From: Isoetes taiwanensis
Taxonomy: Eukaryota > Streptophyta > Lycopodiopsida > Isoetales > Isoetaceae
DNA: 64,000 bases
Direction: 5' to 3'
Assembly (NCBI GenBank): GCA_021234155.1
Contig: JAJEKV010000017.1
Span: 18,486,372 to 18,550,371, forward strand
In this document: piece by piece, positions 20,605 to 32,237 of the stretch
How the letters are laid out: every line of letters begins with the position of its first letter
Numbering within the stretch: position 1 is the first letter of the stretch
Made by a program: the position numbers and the translations under genes
Notes under the pieces: model-generated
What the model was told of the DNA's origin: nothing
The model's database searches: none
What the model saw: the letters and a program-made list of their open reading frames with translations, nothing else

Positions 20605-21699
20605 AACCTTGTACGTTATTTTCTAAATAGCCATTATTACACCATACAAAATGCTATACTTTCCCTTGCAAATGACATATACTTCCTCAATGACGTCTAC
20701 AACATGATTTGTTGTTTTTCATACTTGTTGTGAGCTTGTATTATGACGAAGTTGTGGAAAAATGCGTAATAAATATTGAAGCTTAAAAACATAACCACCT
20801 GGACCAGAGGCATTAAAATCGGAAGTATCTGATCCCCAAAAACTGTGGAGAGGATGTCAAGTCCAGCTGCACTACATTTCTGCAAGTTCCATGTGCTTAC
20901 TCCATCATCCTTGTCCTTTGCCATGAAATAGAAGATAGATCATCAACTTTAATTATACGTGATCACGTGGACATGCTGCTTTGGAATATAAAACCTGACA
21001 TGCTGCAAGAACAAAAACCACATGCATTGAACATAAGTTACAGCCCACTTGAACTTGTGTATCCATTGCCAGAAGCTCACATACAATGATTGGCAAAGTT
21101 CAAAAGGAAGGCAAGCATATAGAGATCATCAGATTTCATAGATTAAAGCTCCGTCCATTTCAAGAGGCTCAGACTTCATCTGTAAATGCTTGAACTTATG
21201 AAAGCATAGGGAGATCATTATAGAGAAGTAATGCCAATCAGCTATCAAACTATCTGGATATAGCATAGACGTTTTCTCTGTTTTGCACCATTTCTGCTAC
21301 GAATCTGAAAAATATACACTTATGACCATTTGTAGATCTTTCTCCAACCTTTCCAATGCATGTTCTTGCACCGAAAATGGAGCTTGTTTATGGGAGTTAT
21401 GATCATTTTTCTGATGAGGTCTAAAATAAATTTAAACCATCCTAAATTGAGCAACGAGCAAAAGAAAGGGACGCATCTAGAAATAGTGCACACAGACATA
21501 AGCTCTTGCACACAAGTAGATATAAGCTATTGCACACAAGTAGAACTGCCATCAAACTGTAGTTCCCACCTCATCATCAATGAATGCTGGCTGGAAGTGA
21601 TTAACCAGAGATCTGATTTTGCAAAACCCTCTTAGATATTTCAAAAGCCTGGCCAGGTTGAATAAAGTTAACAAAGTGGCATCCAGCTGATATATGGCA
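20605..21699. repeat. Segmental duplication, copy 1
   Basis: This 1095-bp segment recurs at 22674-23695 in direct orientation with high identity. Copy 1 retains 85 bp (within 20804-20891) that copy 2 lost between CCA microhomologies; copy 2 has 15 bp (GTTTTGCTGCAAGAA) absent here. Flanks differ abruptly at both ends. It includes a transportin exon on the minus strand. Confidence 0.93.
20800..20935 (-). pseudogene. Transportin-1-like exon (copy 1)
   Basis: The minus strand reads [20 protein letters not shown] followed by [17 protein letters not shown], ending at a CAG|GTGGTT donor. This matches the HEAT-repeat region of transportin-1/importin beta-2, the nuclear import receptor for PY-NLS cargoes, whose conserved WNLRKCSAAA motif is clearly seen with R changed to Q. 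In a normal gene this exon precedes the [12 protein letters not shown] exon. Here it lies downstream of it on the minus strand, so the local gene order is scrambled by the duplication. The rest of the roughly 890-residue protein is absent. Confidence 0.8.
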
Positions 21700-22420
21700 A
21701 ATGTTCCATATGACCCATCCATATTCACGCATTTGATCCACAAAATGAACAAACTAGAATGCAGCCTAATCGCTATAAAAAACTTACTAGCTAGAATAGC
21801 AAAGTAGAACAACTATACTCTGGTCTCTGCCACCATAGACGCTTTGAATTTTTTTGCCACGACCTGACAAGACTTCCCACGACCTGCAAAAGCAACAAAA
21901 AACAATGCAACGGTGTGAGGGAAAGAAGAGCAAAAATATCTGATAAAATATCCCAACAATTTCTGCTGAATAAAATTGTCCCAACACTTTTAAAGGGAAG
22001 CCTTTTCAAAATATATACCTGCAACAGACGTAAACACATTCTAAAACGCTTTCTTATGAGATGCAGAACATAACCTACTAACCATGTTGAAGACATATAT
22101 CCAGAAGAGGTGGAAAAGGTAAATTGGGATGTCTTTCTGGCATGCAATTAAACAGCAAAACCTGATACAGCATAATGCATTTGCAAAATAAATTAAAGTT
22201 TCAGCATCAGCAAAGAAAAGACATTGAATGAAATAGACATACAAATACATAACACAAATAGGCTTACCGACCTGGCGCATCAAGGTAGTTCTTCCTTTAT
22301 CAGAATCCCTTGAATCTGCACCATCCAGCACGTCAACTAATACTGCCGAGCAAAACCATTTTGCTGCAACCTCCATGCTTTCTGGACCATGGGCTCCATC
22401 CAAGAAAAATGTCAGATCAC
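21700..22420. other. Spacer between transportin pieces
   Basis: Single-copy sequence between the two duplicated blocks. A minus-strand frame (22041-22403) begins MDGAHGPESMEVAAKWFCSA and continues through VLVDVLDGAD; its first 50 residues look coding-like but match no family I recognise. It adjoins the transportin exon at 22421-22530 and may be part of a chimeric or alternative exon. Confidence 0.3.
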
Positions 22421-22530
22421 CTCTTGGGCAATTTAAAGAACTGGTCTAAGTGTGGCAGAAGACCATTTATACACCCTTCTGCAACAGCACCTAAAGCCAA
22501 AACTGCAGCCTCTCGTTCCTTCTATTGATC
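22421..22530 (-). pseudogene. Transportin-1-like exon ([12 protein letters not shown])
   Basis: The minus strand reads [20 protein letters not shown] followed by [11 protein letters not shown], the conserved HEAT repeat that follows the WNLRKC exon in plant and animal transportin-1. The codon for the Trp that normally precedes KERE is TAG, a stop. The match then loses the family after LPHL. A relic of the same gene as 20800-20935. Confidence 0.82.
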
Positions 22531-22673
22531 ACCTCCTATATAAATAGCTAGCTTCCCCTGCAAGAGCATTTGAAGCACTTAGTTCCTCAAATACTAAAGG
22601 TCCAATGTTAATTGCCAAGTGTACACAAACCATCTCAAAAAAAACTCCAGCTTATGCAGTGCATTTAACATAC

Positions 22674-23695
22674 AACCTTGTACGTTATTTTCTAAATAGC
22701 CATTATTACACGATACAAAATGCTATGCTTTCCCTTGCAAATGACATATACTTCCTCAACGTCTACAACATGATTTGTTGTTTTTCATACTTCTTGTGAG
22801 CTTGTATTATGACGAAGTTGCAGAAAAATGCGTAATAAACATTGAAGCTTAAAAACATAACCACCTGGACCATGTGCTTACTGCATCATCCTTGTCCTTT
22901 GCCATGAAATAGAAGATAGATAATCAACTTTAATTATACGTGATCACGTGGACATGCTGCTTTGGAATATAAAACCTGACATGCTGCAAGAACAAAAACC
23001 ACATGCATTGAACATAAGTTACAGCCCACTTGAACTTGTGTATCCATTGCCAGAAGCTCACATACAATGATTGGCAAAGTTCAAAAGGAAGGCAAGCATA
23101 TAGACATCATCAGATTTCATAGATTAAAGCTCCGTCCATTTCAAGAGGCTCAGACTTCATCTGTAAACGCTTGAACTTATGAAAGCATAGGGAGATCATT
23201 ATAGAGAAGTAATGCCAATCAGCTATCAAAGTTTTGCTGCAAGAACTATCTGGATATAGCATAGACGTTTTCTCTGTTTTGCACCATTTCTGCTACGAAT
23301 CTGAAAAATATACACCTAAGACCATTTGTAGATCTTTTTCCAGCCTTTCCAACGCATGTTCTCGCACCGAAAATGGAGCTTGTTTATGGGAGTTATGCCC
23401 ATTTTTCTGATGAGGTCTAAAATAAATTTAAACTATCCTAAATTGAGCAACGAGCAAAAGAAAGGGACGCATCTAGAAATAGTGCGCACAGACATAAGCT
23501 CTTGCACACAAGTAGACATAACCTCTTGCACACAAGTAGAACTGCCATCAAACTGTAGTTCCCACCTCATCATCAATGAATGCTGGCCGGCAGTGATTAA
23601 CCAGAGATCTGATTTTTCAAAACCCTCTTAGATATTTCAAAAGCCTGGCCAAGTTGAATAAAGTTAACAAAGTGGCGTCCAGCTGATATATGGCA
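22674..23695. repeat. Segmental duplication, copy 2
   Basis: Direct copy of 20605-21699. It lacks 85 bp of the transportin exon: the sequence jumps from CTGGACCA to TGTGCTTAC, removing nearly the whole [10 protein letters not shown] segment. On the minus strand it sits upstream of the [12 protein letters not shown] exon, the normal gene order. Its left end (in coding sense, its 3' side) joins the transportin relic and its right end joins the PPR relic. Confidence 0.93.
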
Positions 23696-24825
23696 CAAAC
23701 TGGTAAACTGTCACGAACTGGTAGAACTGGTAGACTGTCAAAAACTACAAATGCCTCTATAAGTGAACCACAATCGGCATACATACCAATTAGGGAGTTG
23801 CCAAGAGATAAATTGCTTTCAAACGCTTGCTGGATAAGCTGAGAGTGGATTTCTCGACCCTTCTCTATGGCTCCTATGCTCCTGCAAAGGTTTAGGCTGG
23901 CAGCCAAGGTGACATCATCAGAGAAAACATCCTCCAGGTCCATTTCTTCAAATAATTTCATTGCTTTGTGTCCAAACTCACCCTCAACAAAACCCACCAT
24001 AATTTGTGTCCAAGAGAACAATCTTCTCCAAACCCTGTCTGTAAAATCTTGACATGAGTTTCTCGACCTTTGCATATGGCTTATTCTATGTTACTGCGTT
24101 TGGAGATATGCCTTCCACTCTCAGTGCTTCCAGATTAAACCTGTTTTCTGCATAAGCAGACATTAATGCTGTCCATGACACCACATCCCCAACAGGGAGT
24201 TTGTCAAAAACTTCTTGTGCTTCTAAAAGAGAGCCACATTTTGAATACATGTCAATCAAAGCATTGCAAGTAGAAAGTTGTCTTTCAGATCCCTTTTGTA
24301 CAATATCCGCATGAATCCTTCTGCCCAGATTTATGGTCTCTGAGCTACCGCAGGCCTTCAAGCAACAAATAAATGTAACAACATCTGGGGATATGCCATT
24401 CTGTTAGCAATGCAGTACTTCGTGATCACATTGACGGTTGGCATATCCTCCAATTATTGCTGTCCATGATCTACACTTTGGAACACTTTGGAATCCCATT
24501 TGCAGAATATCTGCATAGGATGTAAACAAATGTGAGGGCACTAGGAGATAAGCATTCATCTTGCATTTGTTGGTAGCATCGCATTGCTTCAGGATTGCAC
24601 CCATTTTCAACATATCCTGCAAGTAAAAAGGTTGTAGGACAAAACATCTCTAACAGACAGCTGGTTAAAGACATCCCGTGCCTCTGTTAGGCAACTACAT
24701 TTGATATACATGTCCATTAATGCATTGATAACAGAGATGTCTTTGCCAAGTTTGATTTTACTAATGTGAATATGAAACCAACGTCCTCTTTCAATATCTT
24801 TCAATCTTGCACAAGCCTGCAGCAA
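23696..24825 (-). pseudogene. Pentatricopeptide-repeat (PPR) protein relic
   Basis: Successive minus-strand frames carry PLS-type PPR repeats: NALMDMYIKC / ARDVFNQL at 24825-24607, SWTAIIGGYA near 24450, NALIDMYSKCGSLLEAQEVF and VVSWTALMSAYAEN at 24361-24086, and IGAIEKGREIHSQLIQ with NSLIGMYADCGSLIEAF at 24075-23700. PPR proteins are organelle RNA-binding factors; the VSWTALI and GRxIHA patterns mark the PLS class that includes RNA-editing factors. At least three frameshifts and an ATG-less start show it is dead. No C-terminal E/DYW domain is visible. It ends where the duplicated block begins (23695). Confidence 0.9.
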
Positions 24826-24839
24826 AGCTATAAGTGTGT

Positions 24840-27380
24840 AACAGCTAGGTTCTATGCTATCCCTTTGCTATCCCTTTAATATTAGGATAAGTAAAGGTTG
24901 CAATTGCAAATCAACCGATGAATTTCGTAGACATGATGCAAGCAACTCAGGGTGCTTTATATTTGCTTAGGTTGCCATCTTATATTCAAATCCTAGGTGT
25001 TATTTGTTCTACAACGTGAAGAGATATGGCCGACATGGTCAAAAGCAAACTTGGAATGTAACATAACATGCATAATTTTTGTTACAACATGTGCTCAACA
25101 AGCTCCGAATCACTTTATCACCAAGTGACTTCTAAGAATGAAGCATCTACAAAATCGCATTTGCATGTTTGGAAGCCATGTAGAATGATAGTGGTTCACT
25201 ACCGAGATCATTGATCTATAAACTAGCATCCGGAGGTGTGGCAGTTGGAAATTCTGGCTGTAGCTAGGAATGAAGAGTAATTTCTTAGATTATTATTTAA
25301 GATTGACATTTGTCTGCATAGAACTTGCACCAGAAACTCCTGTATTTAGTCCACAATAATGCAAAAATTCGGGCTATATTTATGAAAGGGTCTGCTTTGA
25401 TGTTTCATTAGTTGGAGCAAGGGATGATCATACTTGCTTTTGGATCTTGCACATCTAAGATGAACGAACCTATACTCAAGCTTCATATTGTATCAGAAGT
25501 TCTTTGTATGTCTACTTTGAGGTTCCTTGGCATGTTCCTTGTCTGAAGCATCAATTAACACGGGAACACTTTGACCTTCAGCCCTGTGAAAGCCTGGATG
25601 CCAGTTACAAGAAGACCAATAGTAGCTGCTGCAGATTCGCAAGATAAAGCCAGGTAAGTAAACTTAATTCAAGCTTTTGAAATAGAAGACTTCTGAAAGT
25701 TCTGGAGCACTTGCTCTGTAACTGTGATTATACATTGTATACTAGAATGCAAATAAATACAATAGGACAGATCCTGACTTACTGATGCATAAACAGACTA
25801 GTTACATCACATAAAACTTTGGTCTTTGAAAGGATAGCGGCGTATTTTGCTGACGTTGTCAAGAACATGATTGTGGCTGCTCCATGTTCTTCATAAAATC
25901 TTATTATGCTATTTCATACAATTCAGAACCGTAAGTTATTACCATGTGCATTAACAACATTGGTAATCATGTGCATTAACACATTAAAGCTATTCTAGCA
26001 TTCAACCGACCTGCCTGATAACACAGGGAACATAATATGTCTTCGTTGTCTCTGTACATTGACCTGTATGTGCATGCAGTTTGAAGGAGAGACTTTGGAA
26101 GGTACGTCTCATGGACGGTGGCTGGCAGCTCCAGTACTTACAGCAGACTGGTCAAGTTAAGTATGTAAGATATCGATGCATTGTGCACTATATGGACCCT
26201 CACCAGTTCAAATATCATTCAGAATGGTTAGTTATTTATGGTATAGAAGATTCAAGGGTTGCCAGCATGCATAGCGAAGATTGCTGAAATATGGTTTCCC
26301 ATATAGAAGTAACTCTCTAAAGATCTGAATACAATCATTTCAACAGATAATTCTCGTAGAATTTTGGGCCAAACATTAATAGCAGAAGCAGGCCATTTTC
26401 TTCTATTGATAACCGTTTGCTTCATTGCTTGATTAATCTCGGTGGCCCATGACAAGCCTGTGTAAGTGTCTTTCTTATACTGTTTGTTATATGTTCTCAA
26501 GCACATAGAATGAACATAGTGTATTTGATATATACACGTACAGCTACTTGTCACTTGGTTTGGATGGGCGGGTTCAGGGGCCTACCTCCATGGAAAGCTT
26601 TTGTTGCATCATTGCCACCTCTCAAAGGATTTTGGGTTGGCGCACTTGATGGTATGGACGGATGGCAAGACTGTTCAGAGATGTTCCAGAAAGTGCTGCA
26701 ACACTTGAATTTGTAACATCTAGTTTGATCCTTGGGATTTGTACAAATACTTGACTATAAATTCAACTATTCTGCCCTGAATGAAGAGTGTATGGGCTGA
26801 AAAAGTGCAACCTGATATAGAACAGTAATTAACTTTACCTTGGATCATTATTTTTCAGCAGAAGAGGATAATGTGCAGTTTAGTAGGATTGTTGAAAATG
26901 AACATGCTGATAATAAACAGTGCATAGAAACTATGATTGCAGTGTGCATAACATCTTCAGGGGTAATGGCCGCCATCAGGCCATTACCAAGCATGAGAAA
27001 ACTGTGTCGTCTGTAGTATACATTACAAAAACCAGACATTAATGAACAATCGTAGTGATAAAAGCAAGCTCATATGGTATAAACTTCAGGCCATGCCCAG
27101 AAATTCTTACACTTAGATTGCCTACTAAAATACTTCAAAATTCTAACCTATGAAGTCTGCAAGCTCTTGCGCAAACTTCCACAACAACTAAGTGGCCATA
27201 AAAATAGAACAGTCCCCCGAAGCAGCAGTATTGGGCAATCACTTGACATGGAATTCGACTTGAGTATGAGTATATCGAAAGGGGCCCTCATGGGAAGTGG
27301 CCCGATCTGCATCACACAAATATCCCACATACAAAATTGAAAAAATGCATTACCCTTTATATGGGGGAAGACATAAAAAT
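24840..27380. other. Mostly unrecognised; possible exon pieces
   Basis: No gene can be named. A block at 25620-25655 ends in a good donor (GCCAG|GTAAGTA). At 26060-26290 a plus frame runs MKERLWKVRLMDGGWQLQYL onward after a pyrimidine-poor CAG. The rest is AT-rich without domain matches. Confidence 0.25.
26555..26716 (+). pseudogene. Possible C-terminal exon of an unknown protein
   Basis: A plus frame reads VWMGGFRGLPPWKAFVASL, continues PPLKGFWVGALDGMDGW and ends in a stop at 26714-26716. The Trp/Gly-rich composition and lack of low-complexity make it look coding, but no family is recognised and no intron boundary was proved. It may be another captured fragment. Confidence 0.2.
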
Positions 27381-27383
27381 TAG

Positions 27384-27857
27384 CATATGGCAAGGCGAAG
27401 GCGTGAAAGTGCCAACCCGAAAGGGTTGGACCTCATCTTGGCCTAGACGGAAGAGTTTGCTAGCTGTTTCCTGCACATGAGCAGCTATCCTAGCCCCGCT
27501 AGGTTAACAGAATGGGGCTCTCCCCTTGCCACCTTTTTTCCCTTGCTTATTCTAGCGTTTTAGCATCCTTGCATTTGTAAGCCCCCTGCCGAGGGCGGCT
27601 AAGGTGAATTATCATATGGCAAGGCGAAGGGGTGAAAGTGCCAATCTTGGCCTAGTGGTTAGAGTTTGCTAACATATGCACCTAGCCTAGCCCCACAGAA
27701 TGGGGCTTACTCTCGCCTTGCCACCTTTTCTCCCTTGCTTATTCTAGCGTTTTAGCATCCTTGCATTTGTAAGCCCCTGCCGAGGGCTTATCACCAGGGT
27801 TTTCCCTTGAAAACCCGAAGTGATGCTTTTTAATCCCAGAGATAAGCTCTCGGCAGG
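27384..27857. repeat. Tandem hairpin-rich repeat, two units
   Basis: Unit 1 (27384-27612) and unit 2 (27613-27857) both start CATATGGCAAGGCGAAGG and share TTATTCTAGCGTTTTAGCAT and GTAAGCCCC..TGCCGAGGGC. Each has TCTTGGCCTAG followed by AGAGTTTGCTA, resembling a tRNA-type box A (unit 2: TGGCCTAGTGGTTA), so a SINE origin is possible; no good box B is present. Unit 1 contains the stem CCAACCC-GAAA-GGGTTGG (27412-27429). Unit 2 ends in a long hairpin. Confidence 0.75.
27776..27857. repeat. 82-bp nested stem-loop
   Basis: Outer arms CCTGCCGAGGGCTTATC (27776-27792) and GATAAGCTCTCGGCAGG (27841-27857) pair over 17 bp with one mismatch. Inside, GGGTTTTC / GAAAACCC (27797-27804, 27809-27816) pair perfectly round a CCTT loop, with CAC/GTG also complementary. 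It could fold as RNA or as a cruciform; function unknown. Confidence 0.85.
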
Positions 27858-27859
27858 TA

Positions 27860-29483
27860 TCTATAGCAAACAATTGTATTTTTGGGGTCCAGGTGATATA
27901 CCTAAATATTCCCTATATTTTTAATTTTTATGGGTAGCTTGCAATATGTAGCTACCCACTCTATACCATTGTAGCAAAATTGCTAAGGTGAATAAAAAGC
28001 TTATCTACGATGGTGATATATCTTGCGAGTTGTAGCACGAGAATAAGAAAAAAAAAACTTTCATTACTTTACAATAAAGCCACTTGGCAAGCATGCACAC
28101 ATCTGCTACTGTAAGATGGGGGTTATAGATACATATTGTCACTGTCAAGAACTATTGTTGGGCCGCCCCAATATACTGCCCATTTCTTCTCGAGTTTGGC
28201 CTCTATCTATAAGCTTGCATAGCTCGTCTCGTCGTCGAGTCAGCTGGGTTGGTAAGAGATCTTCTTGTACAGAGAAGTGAGTGCCCTGGAGGTGACTCCC
28301 ATGCTACAAAACATATAGCCTATCCCAAGACGTCGAAAAATGCACCAGAAGATGGAACCGCCGGTCAGGCTGGTGAGCTCCTACCCTTTGTGTTGTGAAA
28401 GATCCTGGGCTTCGAATATGTATGATAACCGTGAAAAAATGTGCAGCTGTGTCGGTATCTGAGGAAGAAGATGTTTCTTGGACCCCACAAGATGCAGGTT
28501 CAGGTGGTAGTTCCTGCACGAGAGCTGATCTGAAAATGGGTGAACCTTACTCCCCTGTTTCGTCCTCGGTTTTTGGGCGCGCCTCGACGAGTTGATTGCT
28601 AAAGGCCTCGGCGAATGAACAATGGAACGGAATGTGCTACCTGAAGTCTGTGTGTTATCTAGACTCCCTTATCTGTATGTTTTCTGCCCAATAGATTCAA
28701 AGCCAACTCCTTTACATGGAACAAGGATCATGGGAATATTCTCAAGGCCATAATGGAAAAAACAAATGTTCATATGGACTAGGTGAAATTTTTTTAAGGG
28801 CATCTCAAAACCATGGGGCAAGTCCAACCATGCTATGACACGGAAAAGGTGTAGTGCCTTAGCAAAAGGCTTAGGTATATGGAGAAAATAAATAAAAGGC
28901 TAAGCAAAAATTCTCTCTTAGAAAATAAACAACAAATATTAGAGATCAATGTCAAGTTACACTTCTTGTAACTAGACAAATTGAAACCTTGCTTTTTGTT
29001 TACTAATTTGCAACCAACTTATTCATATGCTCTTATCAAAGAAGCATAAAACATATCACTATAACCATTCAATCTATATTGATCACAATCAATATAAGAG
29101 AGCACTTGTTCACATTAAATAATATAATGTTGAACCTGGTTTGATACAGTCGACCTGCCTCCATAATAATCTACAGATCAGAAGCATACAATCAATCATT
29201 CTACTTGTGTTTTTTATCGGGACGAATCCTAACCGACCGGAGTCGGTTTTGGACTGCCATTCTGGTATTAGGTCCACCTGTTGTGAAGCTAGTTGACCGA
29301 GATCTTCCTGCTATATTTTGTCTTCAACCATCCCGAATAATATAACCATTGTAACCATTGATTTAAATATCATATAGTTATAATATTCTGTCCATTGGTT
29401 GAAACCATGCAAATAATAGGTCAAGTAAATATTTGACCTAATTCTTCAACCACTATAAATTCGATCATGAATTATTTCTCACA
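27860..29483 (-). other. Unrecognised stretch ending in a Copia-like LTR
   Basis: 27860-28700 holds no recognised gene. The right part, up to 29483, is probably the 3' LTR of the Copia relic at 29504-29788: on the minus strand the sequence GAAAGGAGAA (polypurine tract) is followed by TGTGAGAAATAATTC, an LTR-like start. The other LTR end could not be placed, so its extent is unknown. Confidence 0.35.
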
Positions 29484-29503
29484 TTCTCCTTTCACGGACG
29501 AAT

Positions 29504-29788
29504 TTATTCCTGATGAACTGCTTGTATACCAAGTTCCCTCCTTCCTTCCTTCCTTTGCAACTTTATGAACCTGTTAATTGATAAAACCTTTGTAAATATG
29601 TCTGCAATTTGATCTTCTGTACATTTATTCTCAACTTTGATAAAACCTTTTGCTACCATATCTCTGACAAATGTACAGTACTGTAGGATCCTTTTGAGTA
29701 GCACCAATCTCATTTAGTATTCTCCTTGCCCATATAACTTCTCTAGCTGTTAGAGAGGCAACATTATATTCTGCCTCTGCTGTAGACA
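29504..29788 (-). pseudogene. Copia 3 relic: RNase H end
   Basis: The minus strand shows pieces of a Copia RNase H terminus: STAEAEYNVAS just inside 29788, AREVIWA-like residues in a second frame, then VRDMVAKGFIKVENKCTEDQ and IADIFTKVLSINRFIKL (29713-29504). The order and motifs match the ends of the other two Copia elements, but spacing and family differ. It is cut off at 29788 by the element starting at 29794, which appears to have inserted into it. Confidence 0.75.
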
Positions 29789-29793
29789 TAAAA

Positions 29794-30437
29794 TGAACTC
29801 AATATCAATATTGTCTAGACAATTCAAAGATAAAATTGAATGTCTATAGAATCACAAATTTACTTTCAAGCAATCATATAAAGATCTTCAATACAAACAA
29901 TAAAGCAATGGTCTTAGATTAAATATTAAGTGATAAATCCCGAACCATTGTTTGCTACAGTAAATCTGGCACTGTAGCTAAGGTATTGACTTAGCTACTG
30001 TAGCAACGCTGACCACACTTGACGAGCCCAAGCACTTCCCAAATCAACTTGGGAACCCTGTAAATTCATCAATCACGGCATCGCATACATTAGATCCTTC
30101 TTCTTATTTATTCAGGTTGAGTTCCGGCCGCTATGGCGAGCCGAACGATCCTCTCTTGCTCAAACAAGCAAGTTTCTTATTTCAAAAGGGTTAACTCCCT
30201 CCAGAATAATATATCCCATATTCAATGGTCGTGCTAATGATGTTTCCCCTTTTAAATTATTCACCATCATTCAACCTAGGTTTAAACCTTTAATCATATA
30301 TCTTCTTTAACCTTAGATACCTTGATCATTTCTACCTAGCTCTCAACCAAATAGGTCACAGTGATTCAAATATGCTAGGCACCCTGTTTGCAGAGATTCT
30401 CACACCTGTGAAGATTATAACATGATCTATTTTTACA
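29794..30437 (-). repeat. Copia 2 3' LTR (putative)
   Basis: On the minus strand a polypurine tract (ATGAAGGGGGAA) is followed by TGTAAAAATAGATC at 30437. The far end is set at TGAACTCAAT (plus strand, 29794) because this is where the older Copia coding sequence stops. That gives 644 bp bounded by TG and CA. The left boundary is inferred, as no second LTR is present for comparison. Confidence 0.55.
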
Positions 30438-30513
30438 TTCCCCCTTCATGTTATAATCATTTTAAGAATCTTAACTCTGTCAGCTCTACTTCAAGCAAGT
30501 TTATGAAGACTGA

Positions 30514-32237
30514 TTATTCCCCCTTCACTTTGTAATCCCTGCACTGAATTTTATTTTTCAACTCTATGAACTTTCCTTCAGACAGAGCTTTAGTTAAGAT
30601 GTCAGCTAGCTGCATTGCAGTGTTCACATAGACAAGCTTAACAACATTTTTCTTCACAACTTCTCTGATGAAATGCAACTCTAATTCTATGTGTTTAGTT
30701 CTTTCATGAAGAACTGGATCCCTGGACATGGCAATACAGCTGGTGCTATCACAGTATAAATCAGTAGCCTTAAGTTGCTTATAACCAAGCTCAAACAAAA
30801 GTCTTCTCTCCCATATTAATTCCTTGGTAGTTAAGGCTGCTGATGCATATTCGGCTTTAGCACTAGACATGGCTATGGCATTCTGTTTTTTGCACTTCCA
30901 TGCAATTGGAGCTCCTCCCAAGAAGGTTAAATAACCTGAGGTAGATTTCCTTGTGTCAATATCCCCTCCCCAATCTGCATCACAAAAAGCATTCAGTTGC
31001 ATATTCTCTGTGCTGTATTTAATTCCATCATTCATTGTACCCTTAAGGTACCTTAATACTCTTTTAGCTGCTATCCAATGATCCCTCCCTGGATCATTGT
31101 TATACCTACTCAACATATTGACTGCATAAGCTATGTCTGGATGTGTGCAGTTGGCTACATAGGATAGGCATCCTATTAATGACATATAGGGTATATTTTG
31201 CATTTCTTCCCTCTCTTCTTCTGTTTTAGGACTCATTTTTGCAGAGATCTTACTTCCTGGCACAATTGGAGTTTTAGAGATATTACAATCCTTCATGTTA
31301 AACTTCTCAAGCATGCCTTCTATTTGGCCTTTTTGAGTGAGAGTCAGTGTTTTATTCAATCTGTCCCTGTGCACCTCAATCCCCAAAAATTTCCTTAACT
31401 CGCCTAGATCTGACATCTTGAGTTTATTGTTCAGCACACTTTTGCACTGTTCCAAGACTTTAATTCCATTTGCAATCATTATGTTGTCATCAACATAAAG
31501 AGCAATTATGCACCATTCTTCCCCTGCCACATATTTATAGAGATTGACATCATTTTGAAGCTTAACAAATTTTTGTTCTCTAAGGTAAGAATCTATGCAT
31601 TTGTATCATTCTCTTGGAGACTGCTTAAGACCATAAACTGCCCTTTTTAGTTTCCAGACTTTCCCAGTTCCTGCTTCAAACCCTGTTGGTGGATTCATAT
31701 AAATTTCTTCTTCAAGTTTTGCATTTAAAAATGCTGTGTTTACATCCATGTGATGTATCTCCATGTTTGATGCATTAGCAATTGCAAGGAGCATTCTAAT
31801 GCTATTCATTTTCACAAGAGGTGAAAATGTTTCTTCATAATCTTGACCATATCTTTGTGAAAAGCCTTGTGCTACTAGGCGTGCTTTGAACTTAGGAGTT
31901 TTTCCATCTGTTCCTGTCTTAATCTTATAAAGCCATTTGCTACCAACAATATTTCTGTCATTTGGTGCATTAACTACTTCATATGTGCCTATCCTATGAA
32001 AAGAACTCAGTTCTTCTTCCATGGCTTGCAACCACTGTTTGCTGCTAGCAGAAGCAATAGCTTCTCCATAGGTTTTTGGAACTGTAGTATCTAGGTGCAT
32101 TAGAATTTCAAACAGTCCAAGAATCTCACCTTCATTGTCCCTGAGTCTTTTACTTTTGCCCGAATCATCTCTTCCAAATTTGTCATAGTTGGTTATGCCT
32201 TCACCTTGGATTATCTCAGCTTCAGTCCTTTTCGGCT
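30514..32237 (-). pseudogene. Copia 2 Pol: RT and RNase H with one stop
   Basis: An open frame from about 32237 down to 30514 is broken only by TGA at 31606-31608, where the relative at 9973-12177 has the Trp of REWYK. The N-terminal part has GSKWLYKIK, ARLVAQGF and MDVNTAFL; after the stop come YVDD (residues 12-15 of the frame starting at 31530), SDLGELRKFLGIE, the RNase H motifs DADWGG and SSAKAEY (Glu to Lys in the usual SSAEAEY), and LADILTKAL. It belongs to the same lineage as Copia 1 but is clearly a different subfamily. Upstream of 32237 the frame decays and the 5' half is missing. Confidence 0.88.

Noticed and set aside
28304-28595. Overlapping plus and minus ORFs with coding-like composition
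   Set aside because: Neither frame shows a domain, conserved motif or splice sites; a choice between strands cannot be supported.
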